This document shows, in pieces, positions 11,291-23,465 of a stretch of 64,000 nucleotides of DNA. Made by a program: the position numbers and the translations under genes. The DNA comes from Erigeron canadensis (Eukaryota; Streptophyta; Magnoliopsida; Asterales; Asteraceae), in NCBI RefSeq assembly GCF_010389155.1, contig NC_057766.1:44402463-44466462 (forward strand). Direction: 5' to 3'. Each line of letters opens with the position of its first letter. Within the stretch, counting starts at the first letter, position 1. The notes under the pieces are model-generated. The model did no database searches. It saw only the letters and a program-made list of their open reading frames with translations, and had not been told where the DNA came from.

Positions 11291-13006
11291 TGCTTTTAAT
11301 TATGCACAAACGACATATTAGCAATTTTCTAACAAAATTAGTCAAAAAGGATGTCTTTTGACCGTTAAATCTGTAATTTGATCGTTAAATCTCGTTATTT
11401 GACAGTTAGCTCTCGTTATAATGTTTGTTAAGGTCGTTAAATCCGTTATTTGACCTTTATTGACCCAGACTTTGAAATTTACCCTCCAACTCCTTTAACG
11501 TAAGGGTGGATCTCTGTTACCGTTATAACGACCATTCTAACGGTCGTTAAATCCGTTATTTACAACACTGGATGTAACATAATTTAAAAGGTTAAAATGT
11601 AAGACATCTTGGAATATTTGAATATGTTATTTTTATGAAATATAAAAGATAACTTAAATATGCTATATAATGAAAAGTTAAAAAAGAAAAGTATTTAAAC
11701 ATGTCAAAAAAGAATGGTTAAAGATGTTTTACATAAAAGATGTTAATTAAATTTACAAATCTACAAATAAAGATGTAACATATTTTAAAAAGTTGAATGT
11801 AAACATGCCAAGAAAATAAAATAAAGATGTTGTATAAGAAAAAAACTGTCCCCAAAATTTGAACTTGGGCCACTGACTACATAAGGTGTTTAAGATACAC
11901 CCCAAACAAATGAACCAAGTTATGTTGTTTACAAATTTCATCCCGTGCATATATGTTGTTTACAAATTTCATCCCGTGCATATGTGTAACTAACAGATTG
12001 AAAAATGGAGAAAAAGTTGACCCTATGTGAGGAACAAGCAGTCCCGTACTTCTCATTTTATGATAGTATATAACGGATAGATAATTAGGCTAATACTTTT
12101 TATGAATTAAAATATTAAGATGTGAAAAATTATATAACCAAGTTTAGATATTCAACAACTACATATTTACATTTTTTTAAAAATAACTATATTACCCCTT
12201 TTACATCAATTACCTTCACATTAATAACCACACCATTACCGCTAATATCTGTATATGATAATCCACAGATAACCCACACATCTTGAATATTATTCACACC
12301 TAGTTATCCTTGTGTGGCTCACAAGAAATCATTTCATGTATCGATTTTAACGTGAGTGTTTTTTGTTTATTAAGATGATAGTCTTTCACCCGACATTACT
12401 AGATGACAATTTTCGAGAGAGACATTATCATGTTGTTAAAAGCTCTCATTGTTTGGATTTTGTTTTAAGAGAGGTTTGTTTTATAAGTATTATAGATTAT
12501 ACATATTAGCTGATCAACTCAGGTTTTTTATTTGAAATTTTAAACAAAAAATAGATATTTTAATGTAATTAAAGGCTAATCTGGTGGTTAATAGAGGACA
12601 TATTCAACCAACCACATCATTTATGCAATTCAATGGTAATGAATAAACAGTAGTCAGTGCTGGAGTCAAACATCCAACAAAACAGTAGTCAAACAATCTA
12701 AGCAAACAATGAAAATACTAAAACAGTTTGAAGAAGCATGAGACATGAAAACATATGCAGTTGTGGTCATGAGAAGTATTTTCAATTTCTCTAGCTTAGG
12801 CATCTTCATTTCATGAACGTCTGAACGCCCCTTTAAACTTGAGCCTATGGAGAGCATCTCTCTTTCTTTGAACCTGAATTCCATGCAGTACTTCTAATTA
12901 TTTCGATTGCGGTGGCATTTTCACCATCTCCAACACAGCATCATGTGTTTGTGGAAAACCAGGGAACTTGTTAAATATAGGTATAATAGTTTCCCAGTTT
13001 AAATAT
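11291..13006. other. Intergenic DNA with short internal repeats, no gene
   Basis: AT-rich. At 11355-11570 a degenerate motif of the type cgttaaatccgttatttgac recurs about seven times. At 11921-11982 there is an exact 31-bp tandem duplication. Frames such as 12666-12884 have no recognisable domain. Confidence 0.5.
11921..11982. repeat. Exact 31-bp tandem duplication
   Basis: Two perfect head-to-tail copies (11921-11951 and 11952-11982) beginning tatgttgtttacaaattt. This is the second of three perfect period-31 duplications in the first 18 kb. Confidence 0.95.
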
Positions 13007-13296
13007 GGGATTAGTTTTTTGGAATGTAATTATCTTTGACCAAATGTCTATAGTAGGAAATAACTAAAGTTGTGTGTATTGTATGTAAGCAACTCGAAAA
13101 AATGTTTATTGTATGTAAGAAAACATACGTGACAACCATCTACAGGTGCCACTTGTCAGATTTTAATTGGTTGAAACAAAATTCTTACATACAATAAACA
13201 TTTTTTTGAGTTGCTTACATACAATACACCCAACTTTAGTTATTTCCTACTATAGACATTTGTTCAAAGTTTCTTACATTCCCGGAAACTAATCCC
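13007..13296. mobile_element. MITE with ~115-bp inverted repeats
   Basis: The left arm starts gggattagttttttggaatg and the right arm is its near complement, ending cccggaaactaatccc. The arms also share blocks complementary to ctatagtaggaaataacta and gtatgtaagcaactc. A 60-bp spacer separates the arms, so a transcript would fold into a long hairpin. No exact target duplication was found. The G-rich GGGATTAG ends suggest a Mutator-type origin, but this is inference. Confidence 0.75.
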
Positions 13297-13339
13297 AAAA
13301 ATATAAGGTTCAAACATTTAAATTTTTATTATTATTATT

Positions 13340-13546
13340 TTTTTTAGAACAGCAAGGGCCGGATCACAGATATCCGGACTGGATACCGTGGACCTACCCG
13401 ATCCCCTCCCTCCCCCCACCCACCCCACCCGGTAAAAGCTCCACGAAAGCCAGGACAAAATCCAGACGGGCAATCACAGACCGAGAGTATCGAACGCGTG
13501 ACCTCTTGGACAAAAGTCCGGGTGTCCAACCACTGAGGTAATCAGT
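13340..13546 (-). mobile_element. tRNA-derived SINE
   Basis: Read on the minus strand, the 5' head at about 13545 has an A-box-like ttacctcagtggttgg, then a B-box-like gcgttcgatactc about 45 bp further. The body is GC-rich (G-run complementary to 13401-13430) and the tail is A-rich with AAT repeats at 13323-13346. This is a clear SINE layout of about 205 bp. Two ORFs overlapping it have no meaning as proteins. Confidence 0.7.
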
Positions 13547-13552
13547 GAAGGA

Positions 13553-13644
13553 CATTAATAACATTTCCAAAAAGACATAATAGAAACCTATATTAATATA
13601 TATATGCATTAATAACATTTCCAAAAAGACATAATAGAAACCTT
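13553..13644. repeat. Two direct copies of a ~37-bp sequence
   Basis: The segment cattaataacatttccaaaa and its continuation to about 13589 recur at 13607-13643, separated by 16-17 bp of AT repeat. The pair lies immediately beyond the 5' end of the SINE. Confidence 0.85.
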
Positions 13645-13649
13645 ACGTA

Positions 13650-14239
13650 CTGAATAACTACTAATTTGCAGGCGTTGTATAAACACCGACTATGAAGCAT
13701 GCAAAATGTATAAATGATACTTAAAGTAAACATTAGGTTCAATTCCAGACCTGATGGTGTCATTAGACAAACATAAATGGTTGTTACTTTACTTACTTGT
13801 CATTACACTTCACGTTAAAATGAGAGAGAGATACTACATCCATGTAATTAGCATATATCGTTTGATATATTTTAATAGACACATGTATCTCATAGACAAC
13901 CATTATAGAAACAAAACCAACCATTTATCCAAATAGGTATAACTGTATAAGGTCCTGTGAACATCCATGTAATTTACAGGTGAAATACATACTAATTAAA
14001 ACAACCAATTAGCAATTATATGCAGCAAGAATACTGGTATGAGACTATTTAAAAAGAATATATATACATAGACAGAAACATTCATCAAAAGTGAAATAGA
14101 CCAAAAGACCACCTGCTGGTATGCATTTAGCCGCCAGAATAATCAATGTAACGCAATGAATTCGGCTTTCGAGGATTGATATCGCCTATTTTACACATAT
14201 TTATTTTACGCGATATTATTTATTTTATGATAGATTATG
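13650..14239. other. Intergenic DNA, nothing recognised
   Basis: AT-rich, with no exon-like or RNA-gene-like structure on either strand that I could support. Confidence 0.4.
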
Positions 14240-15640
14240 TGATTGTTGAATTGTAGGTTCAAATAGTGATTTATGATACAATTGCATCAAGATATGGTAA
14301 TTTTCAAGATGCAGAAGGAACAATTGGCTCATCATGGCAGAAAATTGGAGATAAAGAATTCTATAACAATTGCAAATTGATAATTCCATTTTGTGCTCTG
14401 GTTATACGTGGACAACAAAGGATTAGTTTGACAAGATGAAGAGTTTGACTTGGGCTTCAAGTACTAAATTCCTAAGTGGGCTCGGCTAGAAGTCCAACAA
14501 GTGGGCTGTTTCTTTATTGTTTGCACCGACCCCAAAATTAGAAGCATATATATGTTTTTTATTATTCTGAGGAGAGATATCGAAGGAGGCTTTGGTTCGT
14601 GGAAAAAGTCAGCCGCAAAAATCAATTGTTGGGGTTTTATCTTGTCCAACTTCCAACAGTAACAACACGCAACCTATCTCTCGTTCGATTATTTTCTATT
14701 TTATTACTATTAGTTGCTTATTTGAAAGACTATATTACTATGCAATTTATCTATTTGATTATTGTTAATTTTAGTTGTCTTCTCATAAGTAGCTAATCTT
14801 TTTATCATCCATCTTGATGGAGTTAGACATTATGTATGATTGCACTATTTTATAAATCAAAGTTGATTTCAATTATCGTTGTGTCGAGATCTTGATAATT
14901 TAATTCCTTATTATTTATTATTTTGATATTGGTAGCATATGTGTTCTTCGTTAGTGGTACTAGTTGAATACATGTGTGATTTTCTATTAATTGTTTGTCT
15001 ATAAACAGTTATCACTAGTCCATGGTATGATAGTGAATGTCATTTAATAAAATGAGTTATTTTGTTAATGTGTTGTATAACGGTAGGTGGTACCACGTTA
15101 TCTTCACATAGGTATAATTGTTAATTTGATGATCAAATAAACTAGTTGGTTAGGGAAATTGTTTTAAGCATTGGTGGAACTGACTTTTACAAAGGACCTG
15201 ATTAATTAAGTGATTTAAATGATTTTACAAACGTTGGTGGTACCAGTTTGTGTCTTTGTTTTGTCACGATTATCTTTATCAACTTAAATTAAATTTGAAC
15301 TTCATTTATGTGCAATCCGAACATGTGGTTGAGCGAGGTCAAGACGGATGACTTTTAAATCTCTTTTGTCATAAAATCAAAACTCTCTTTCTTGTGATTA
15401 ATCCTAAGGGATTATTAATTTTTTCTACTAACTTTTGCAACGTGGCAACTCGGCCATAAAAACCCCCATTTTTTGAATCACTTTATTTTTAACAATTGCT
15501 TTACAAAGTCTTTGTATTCGACCTCGGATTTACCGGTTTACTATACTGCATACGAACGGGTACACTGCCCGTAAGTGTGTTGTAGTCAGTTTTCCAATGA
15601 TTCGTGTTTATAAATTTTATAACTAGATTTCACACATCAA
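14240..15640 (+). repeat. Dispersed repeat, copy B
   Basis: Carries the shared landmarks of copy A in the same order and ends with the box acgaacgggtacactgcccg followed by taagtgtg at about 15556-15583. The upstream half (14265-14440) contains an open segment reading SRYGNFQDAEGTIGSSWQKI that I do not recognise. A stretch with cataagtagctaatc (14785-14800) matches catgagtaactaaatag of copy C. Confidence 0.55.
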
Positions 15641-16234
15641 GGATCTTCAATCGAAGTTTTCGAGAATCTCCATTCAAGCAATCAAACTATAATGGTATGT
15701 AAAAAAAAATTTGTTTACCTACTAATCCCGACTTTTTCATTGGTTTACCCATGGCTTAAGTTTAATAAAAAATGATGGCAATATGAAATCTGCTCTTTAA
15801 ACCATAATGAGCAGAAGCATTATAAGACTTACCCAGATAGATTTTTCAAGCTACAAAAGGAAAAAAAGAATAATTTGTCGAACATAACTGCAAGTGAATT
15901 ATTAATGCATAAAACCTCCTAAATAAATTCTTTTAAAGATCATATTAGTATTTATATAATAGAGCTTTTCTAACTGTATCTGAAGACAACAGTTGATAGA
16001 AAATCTAAAAAGAGTGGATAAAAACATGTTATTCGATCAATTCATCAACTGCACTATTGCAATTTTACAATAGTGATCTAAGTAAACAAAGGAATGCATT
16101 GGCAGATACACTCTAGAGTCTAGCAGACATTCAATGTTTGATCCAGTTCCAGCCATTTTTACTTATTTAGTATGTTAAATTCTCATTTGACCTTTTCATT
16201 TTTCAAAATAAAGCACTAACCAAATATGACTGAC

Positions 16235-16345
16235 CATAGGGCCTTTGGCCTAGCAATGTTACGATGTCTTAGGGTTGAAGTCTCCCTTAGAACAAAAGTG
16301 TAGGATTTCCAGTAGGTGTGAGTTCGCTGTTAAAATTATTAGGGT
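16235..16345 (+). mobile_element. SINE relic
   Basis: An A-box-like gggcctttggcctagcaatg is followed about 30 bp later by a B-box-like gggttgaagtctccc, the spacing of a tRNA-derived SINE head. The body and tail are poorly preserved. Confidence 0.45.
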
Positions 16346-16478
16346 ACCGACTAATTGCAAACCATTCATAAGTAACGGAATAGCCACTTGTATTTCTTTT
16401 CTTTATATATTAGGGTACCTTCAATTATTTTGGATAAAAAATATTAGCTGACTAAAGTGATTTATAGATAAAATGTAC

Positions 16479-16600
16479 CTTTAAAGCAGTAGCATGGGCG
16501 TCATGAAAATTTAAAATCCCCTCAAAGGATAACTTATTGTGTGTGTGTTCCCACAGAACGATTGCAAAGTTGTATGCATCAACGTTCCAGAGTTATAGTG
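16479..16600 (-). pseudogene. Relic exon of an ATN1/Raf-like protein kinase
   Basis: On the minus strand, an acceptor (tttatag) precedes 16600 and a donor (gtacat) follows 16479. Between them is kinase subdomain IX-like sequence: VDAYNFAIVLWE, then NKLSFEGILNFHDAHATALK, matching the pattern VDAYSFAIVLWE..NKLPFEG of plant ATN1-type MAPKKK-like kinases. The first bases (HYN) are out of frame with the rest by a small indel, and many residues are diverged. No other kinase exons were found. An open segment at 16744-16818 nearby does not match this family. I infer a dead fragment. Confidence 0.6.
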
Positions 16601-18696
16601 CTATAAATACAATCACAGGAAAAAATATTAATCTTTCAATGTATATAATCGATTAGACGATCACACACAATAAACAAAGACAAACAATAATTTAATAGTA
16701 ATGCATAGGTTAAAAAAAAAAAAAGGAAGCATAAGTTGTCGGACCCAAGGTTTCCGCAAACAAAGCAGTGGTGTTGTTCATGGGATCAAGCAAAAATAAA
16801 AGGTTGTGATCCCTGCCAACAAAAAGGTAAAAGATAGAAACATATATTACACATTATTATATCAAGGGAAAAGGTAAAACTTTTGGGTCATTGCGCTTTG
16901 AGTGCGCCTTCTCTTTTGACAAATGAGAAGTATGGCTAAAAGATGCGATTAAAGTCATATGATAAAAATTTCATACTATTTTCCAGTAAAGGATAACAAT
17001 AATGAGAGAAGTCTCAAGTGTAAGCTACTTGTGTGTGGATAATAACATAACTTTACGGAATTTTATGTATAGATGAACACATTAGACCTTTTACAATTTT
17101 GCAACAATTCTCACAAAATTTATGGTAATAAGATGTTTCTGAAATGAATGGAAGCAGGCTATCAAAATAAAAACTAAAACCCCTTATACAAAAGCAACAC
17201 ACAAAAGCACACAAATTATTAAGATACCAATAAAAACTAAAAACCCTTATACATGATCATTAAACTCGTTATTTTGTAATTATCTTTTGGTGCAACATTA
17301 AAATGTATAAAACTAAAGTTTATGTTCCTAAATGAACAATAAATAACTAACAGTAAAATTTTGATGAATGGTTATATATAAGGAAAATGATTGCGTTTGA
17401 AACCCTAAACAAAATTCAGAAATGGGAGGTTGTAAATGAAATTGAAGTTTGGAGATACCTGATTTTTTTTTACCCTGTTGTCATAGATGCAACCCCGATC
17501 TTCATCCATCCGAATTTTGAAACGCATGGTCAATTTGAAACTTCAATTAGAAATAACAAACTGAAAATTAAGTTGTTGCATTCTTTTTATTGTAAACCCT
17601 ATTTTCTGGGATTGAGGATTTGTGAGAGATTGTATAAAGAAATTGAAACATACTCATAATAAAATTTAAAACTTCAATTAAGATTAACAATTTGAAAATT
17701 AATTTGATGAATCCAACCACATACACCGTTGATGTTGATGTTGATGTTGATAATGGTTAGTATTTGAAACATAATTAGATTTTTTTTATATTATATTTTG
17801 CTTTTAGGGAGTTTTATTTTTCATTTATCCCTTCTGTTTGACGTTAGATGGAAATTATGCTTAAAAAATAGGCCATGTTGCCACTTGCAGATTTTTAAAA
17901 GGTAATAGCATAAGAACCTTGTTTTATTAAGGAGAGAGATATGGATTAATTGTTTTATTAAGGAGAGAGATATGGATTAAAGGGGCAAGACCCTTTACAC
18001 ATTATTTAGTTTTTATTTTGCTTGGGGAAGGAGGGAGGGAAGATGAGAGAGATTACATAACAAAAGAAAAAACAAAGGTAGGTGTTAGTAAATGCCTAAA
18101 GGGTAATGTAGGTATTTCATGGTGTAAGTTACGAGGATAGTTATAGAAATAAGGGTATTTTCGTCATATATAGATATCTATATCTATACTTCCTATTAAA
18201 AATTATCGACCCCTGTTAAAAGTTTACAAGATTTGAGACATGTGATTTTACTCTTTTACCTTTTTACCCCTCCTTATTCCATACATTTATTCTCTCAATT
18301 GTTTTCTTTTGGCCACAAAAATACACACACCTCCACCGTTATCCTCAAAACCCAACCATCACCTCCACCGTCTATCGCCTCCACCTTTGTTCAACACCAC
18401 CACCGCTGCGGAACGTCTCAATGAGACCCAAATCACCAGTGAAGTTAGGGAAACTTATATTCTAATACAGTTTTAGTTTTGTTTAGACACTCTGTCGATG
18501 GTATTTGGCGCAACACGAGAGTACATATAGATATAGATATAGATATGCTTTTGATTTTGATTCGGTGTTAACAAACAAAGCAAAAGCATTTGTAAGAACA
18601 TATTATTATCATCTGATCATCACTAAAAAGAAAGAAAAAGAAAGAGAAAAAAAAAAAGAGAAAGTATTTGTTTTGGATAAGAGTTGCGTATGTTGG
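16601..18696. other. Intergenic DNA upstream of the F-box gene
   Basis: No supported gene. Contains an exact 31-bp duplication at 17919-17980. A possible Helitron 5' end (a|tctatactt at 18183) has no identified 3' end. Immediately upstream of the F-box start are gatata, a/g-rich and poly-A tracts. Confidence 0.4.
17919..17980. repeat. Exact 31-bp tandem duplication
   Basis: Copies 17919-17949 and 17950-17980, beginning ttgttttattaaggagag, are identical. Third of the period-31 set. Confidence 0.95.
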
Positions 18697-19731
18697 ATGG
18701 AGAAAGTGTCGGGAGATGTAATAATGAAGATATTGGGTTTGTTGGATCATCATCAGGATCTCGTCTCTGCCCACCAAGGTCTCTCTCCGTCTCTCTTCTT
18801 CATACATGATGTCTCGTAATTAATTGCTCTTTCTAATTACTCGTACTTACTTTCAATTCGTGGTATTAGTATGAAAAAAATTCAATTATTGTTTGTGTGA
18901 CTGTCGGTGGGAAGGAAATCTGCATCTCATAGTTAATTTATTAGATCAGATTCAACCAACCAACCAACCGTAAAATCAGAAGTAGTATCAATTGAATCTT
19001 CTGTTTTCTCATCTCCTTTCTTTCTTTCTTTCTTTCACACATGTTGCATCCATCATCCTGTTGTCATGGTATAGTCTGCAGGAAGTGGAACCTCTTGGCT
19101 TCAGATAACCATCTTTGGTCTAACCTCTTTATCCTGCGTTGGGGCATAGACCGTTCCTTATTCTATGCCCCCACTACTACTACTACTACTACTCATTCCT
19201 CTAAATCTTGGAAACATGTTTATGCCGTTCAAGATCGCTGTGATCGTGTTGGCTTGTAAGTGCCTACAGTATATATTTTCTTAAGTCCTCACAGTATTTC
19301 AGTTCAACTAAAAGAGTTATCTAAATACTACAAATGTTTTTTCTCACCAGCAATGGTAAAAAAAAACAAAAAAAACAAACGTGTAACATCTCTGGCGGTA
19401 GTTAAAGCTGTCTGTCAAAAAGCTGGGACATCCACCTTTTATTATTGTTTGTAACTTTGCAAGGCTGGTTCTTGTCTCCAGGGGATTGAAGATTATTAGG
19501 GAAGGAGATGATTATTTCCTCATCCACCAAGGAGAAATTCAACGACATTTGGGTTCAAGAACTCCGCAACCCGGAACACAAGATCCTTCAACCAGTTTGG
19601 CTGCTAGACATACGGGAGATGAGATTATGGTTAGAAACGAGTGTCAGATGGGGATTCTTGATCGAATCTTGTTCTTCATTGGGGACTTGGAAACTGCATC
19701 GGCCCCTGCAAAAAGGGGCCGTCTGTTGTAA
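18697..19731 (+). CDS. F-box family protein
   Basis: Three exons, 18697-18778, 19075-19255 and 19482-19731, have GT-AG borders and compatible phases, giving 170 aa. The N-terminal 45 residues form an F-box-like segment (SGDVIMKILGLLDHHQDLVS, then VCRKWNLLASDNHLWSNLF), which in SCF ubiquitin ligases binds SKP1. The rest carries conserved blocks SKSWKHVYAVQDRCDRVGL, GLKIIREGDDYFLIHQGEIQ and GILDRILFFIGDLETA, typical of a small conserved plant F-box family. The substrate is unknown. I chose ATG 18697 because the in-frame upstream ATG at 18505 would add a low-complexity K/E-rich and Tyr-Arg-repeat leader. A (ACT)n tract at about 19172-19192 encodes a run of seven Thr in exon 2. Confidence 0.85.
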
Positions 19732-21093
19732 TTTGTAAATGTAACTCGCAAGTCTTCCATGCGTATGTATTTATGTTGTCATTCTGATCGTTGGTCATAT
19801 AGCACATGGAAATTTTAGACTTTCCATGCTCGATGTTGTGATGATCATAACTGTAATTTTATACTGTAATCATCAAGTGATTATAAGATTAGTGTCTGTT
19901 GTTAATGTAAATTGTTCATTTTTCTTTGCAAGATGATAAGCATGTGGCTACAAGTGGGTTCACATTTTGTGTAAAGTAGTTAACAGTGATGATACGTTGA
20001 AACGGTCAAGCAGTATATTTCAATTTGAATACATAAGGACTTTTCCTCCATGATTGTAATTGCAAAGATAGCATATGAGACGGTTGTACTTCTACTGAAG
20101 ATAAAGAGACTCATGATTGTCTTTCCAATTGATCAATAATCCTTACAACTACATATGCCCAGAAATACACAAAATCCATGTACTCAGGTTTAAGCTAAAC
20201 AGACGAGTCATAGGACTGACCACACCTTACGACTTGAGCAATAAACCAATATAGAGAACTCGTCCCAAATTGTAGGCGTAATATTAAGAGTTCTGATGTT
20301 ATAAAAGAATCACATGTATTGTTCACAATGTAATCACACTAAACAATTGTTTTTGGATAAAATAAATTATGTCCCGAACAAACACGTTTATCCGAGACCT
20401 CCACAAATGTAGAAAAACTGTAGCAAAGGTTATACAATATAGGAAAAAATAGGTGGTTTCTTGTCGAGAGTCTTTGCAGGCTTACTTTAACCTATATTCC
20501 CCAATCTCCCTGTAGTCAGGCGAACGGGTTCCTCAACAATCCATGTCAATTATAACTATATTTCTTCAACAAATGTATGCCTCATTGTATAAATGCTTTT
20601 AACCTCATAACTTTAAAAAACTCTATACTGGGTCCTAGTCATCATTTAGTGGCTCAGTCTCAACATCCCTCTCTTTCAGTGAGGTCCAGTCACCCGACTC
20701 TGCAATTAATGACAGAATCAGGGAAAGAAGGCAATATAGTCTAGAAATAATAGAATAAGACCAATACAGTCTACAAATAATCGTATAAGACCCTCAATAG
20801 TTTTTTTTAAATATTATTTGATCGTCACTATTACTAATACTGATTTTTTGTCAGCCACTGATAGGCATGTATATACCTGATTAGACGCTAGACACTTGAA
20901 AAAGGGTAAATGGGTGGGAACCCTCTAGTCCCATGTACCGTCTTTGGTACCCAGAACACACCGCATAGAACTCGTGCCCGGTGACTCACCATTCTCACAC
21001 ATGGATCACAAGATATAGTTTCTTCACTTGCCTTTGGCAAGATTTGACCATAAATAATGCAAAATAGAAAAAGTTGACGTTTCACAGCGTCTA
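19732..21093. other. Convergent 3' flanks of the F-box and MFS genes, no gene
   Basis: AT-rich, with no open frame of note. The two genes face each other across this 1.36-kb gap, which should hold both 3' UTRs. Confidence 0.5.
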
Positions 21094-23110
21094 CTACTTA
21101 CTTGACTTGTCTGTTATAACCAGCAATCGCCTCTGAAGAACTGAAGCCACGAAGAGAAAGATTGAGCACATTCCAAACATGATCGTTATAGGGAATGCAT
21201 TTACCTTCAAACACAGCCAAAAATCGTTAGCCACTAGAAAAGAGCACTAACGACTCATTGCATCAAGAACGTATTCAATGGAAAAAGACAGGTGTCATTT
21301 ATGTCTCTCGACAGGGATACAGCCAAAGGGCAGATCAAGGTCGAGTGGATAAAAGAAAATTCAAGTATAGGTAAGCATACATTGTAGAGGACGATGCACA
21401 CGAATATATTGAGAGGAATGCGGAAGAAGTTCATAATTGTGCTTCTGGCCTCCTCCGGAATGTACTGGGACCTCATCTTCATAATGGATGGCCAAAAGAT
21501 TCCAACACAACCCTCAAAAGCACAAAATCCAAGCAGTTGAATACTGCTCCCCAATGAGATACCTTCACCTTTAACCTCAGAAGGAGCTACAAAGAACTGT
21601 CACAAATCAAACTCTATTAGAAAAAAAAAACATCATATGGACAGCAGATACGGCACGTGATGTGAGAAGTGTAAGTGGCAGGCATACATTTGTCACTATA
21701 GGAAGCAAAAGAGACGCTGCAGAAACTAAAAATACAATTTGCATGTAGCTCTCAACTCTAGGTGATGAGCGGGCCATCATTCGAGCTGCAACTGAACTTC
21801 CCAGCATTGATGCTAACATGAATGTTGCAAAGATGAAACCATGTGGAATCTCCTCATCATTTGGACTCAAGGCAGGAGTCCATAAGAAAACAAAAGTGTA
21901 CATTGACCCTTCAAACAAAGACTGTATAGCTCCCAGTAATGCAATTTTCTCATCTGGCACAAGAAATGAAGTAATTATAAGCCAAAAAACTATATTTTCA
22001 TGGAGTATAACATTAAATGGAGTAGCAGCTTCAAATAACGGATTGAATATTTCTGGAAAGAAAAGAAATCTATATGTGTACCTGAAGCAATAGCTACCGC
22101 AGCACCTTTGAACTGGGAAAGCAAGTTCTTATTATCTGAAGGGTCACCATAGTTCTCACCCCACGAGGATAATATAATGGCCATCCCAATGGCAAGGATG
22201 CATGCTGCTGCATCAAAAGGTGCCACAGGCCCTAGACTTACAACATCAACTAAAAAGTTTCCAAACAAGCCAGAGATGATTGCAATAAGACCATTTCCCA
22301 GGAATATAGCCTTGGAGAAAGTTAAAGACAGCCATTGCTGTTCAAATCCTCTCTGGATGGAGTAAAATAAAGGGGAAAGTGGTTAGGTTATTTAAAAAAA
22401 AAGTCATAGGAGAATGTTGAAACCGATGATGGTACCTTGTTGTGTTCGGCGACAAGCCAAGATTCAAAGGCTGAAAAGAGGAGAGAAGTAGCAATGCCGC
22501 CCAAAATGCGGCCCAAGAGGAGAACCTTGTAGTGAGGAGAATGTTTAGTCATGCAGCTGAGAATGTAAGTGATGCAGTAGGTGATACATGCCCTCTTCCG
22601 ACCCCTGAAATCAAATATATACTACTCCGTAACTAATTGATTTATATTGTATAAAGAAAGACAGAAAGAAAGAAAAGGAAGGGAGGGAGGAGGAGCATAC
22701 TGTTTATCAGCCAAGGAGCCGACAATAGTACCGAAGAGCATGGATGAACCAAAGCCAGCAATGAAAAGCTGCCCAATGTCTCCCTTTCCATAACCATATG
22801 TTGTGTAAAGATAGTACACATACGGACCTTGCAACCAGTCCCCAGCTATATATATATATATATATATATATATAAGAAAAGATGAAAAAATGCATTCCAA
22901 TTCAAAGCAAAGCATCAATTATGGATATATATATATATATAAATAAGAAAAGATGGAGAGATGTTTACATTTTATTCAAAAAAAAGCCAATTGATTGATG
23001 TGGTATATGTATTTTAGTTACTCGTATAAAGGGAGGAATACAGAAGAGATCTAAATTGGCTTCAATTATGGATCTAAATAATTACTCGTATATATTTATT
23101 AGTAATAACA

Positions 23111-23142
<32 letters not shown>

Positions 23143-23465
23143 TTCAATTAAAATTGAATTGAAAGATATCATCAGATCTTTCTTTCTATTAGTATCATTT
23201 CATTTCATTTCATTAATAATAGTAATTCAAGTATGAATGGAATAATAATAGTATAAATGAAAAAAAAAAAAAAGAGAGAGAGGAGGAGGAGGGTACCCAT
23301 CATGAGAGAGTAAACAAGAAGATAATTGTTCTTGAAAGAAGAGAAAGATTGACAAGAAGCAGTAAGACGATGATTGTCTTTGTTGTTATTTTTTCTACTC
23401 CAAAACTCCAAAACCGCGACAACCAATCCTAAACCCCCAAACACCATGTAATAAAACACCTCCAT
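21094..23465 (-). CDS. Major facilitator superfamily transporter, molybdate-anion transporter (MFSD5)-like
   Basis: Seven exons on the minus strand: 23465-23297, 22845-22701, 22604-22436, 22352-22082, 21953-21688, 21596-21381 and 21204-21094. All introns are GT-AG with consistent phases, giving 448 aa. The protein starts MEVFYYMVFGGLGLVVAVLE and has about 12 hydrophobic segments. An MFS motif-A loop (GSLADKQGRKRA) follows helix 2-3. Conserved blocks include AGDWLQGPYVYYLY, LGGIATSLLFSAFESWLVAE, FLWTPALSPNDEEIPHGFIF and MRSQYIPEEARSTIMNFFRI. Family members (PF05631, 'molybdate-anion transporter') are membrane proteins; substrate in this plant is inferred only. An in-frame ATG at 23531 would add 22 charged residues; family starts favour 23465. 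Introns hold (TA)n and (ACAG)n tracts. Confidence 0.9.
23111..23141. repeat. (ACAG)n microsatellite in MFS intron 1
   Basis: About eight uninterrupted ACAG/GACA units. A (TA)n tract sits right against the intron 1 acceptor at 22847-22875. Confidence 0.9.

Noticed and set aside
15640..15850. Exon-like minus-strand pieces: an 18-nt micro-exon (15833-15850) and a terminal exon-like stretch (about 15640-15690)
   Set aside because: Splice-like borders exist, but the translated pieces match no family and cannot be joined to the kinase relic nearby.
16744..16818. Open minus-strand stretch after a good acceptor
   Set aside because: Reads like protein but has no recognised family and no compatible neighbouring exon.
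18183..18500. Helitron 5' end tctatacttcctatt
   Set aside because: No CTRR 3' terminus with hairpin found before the F-box gene.
18505..18696. N-terminal extension of the F-box protein from ATG 18505
   Set aside because: It encodes Tyr-Arg and Lys/Glu repeats from microsatellites; the family start is at 18697.
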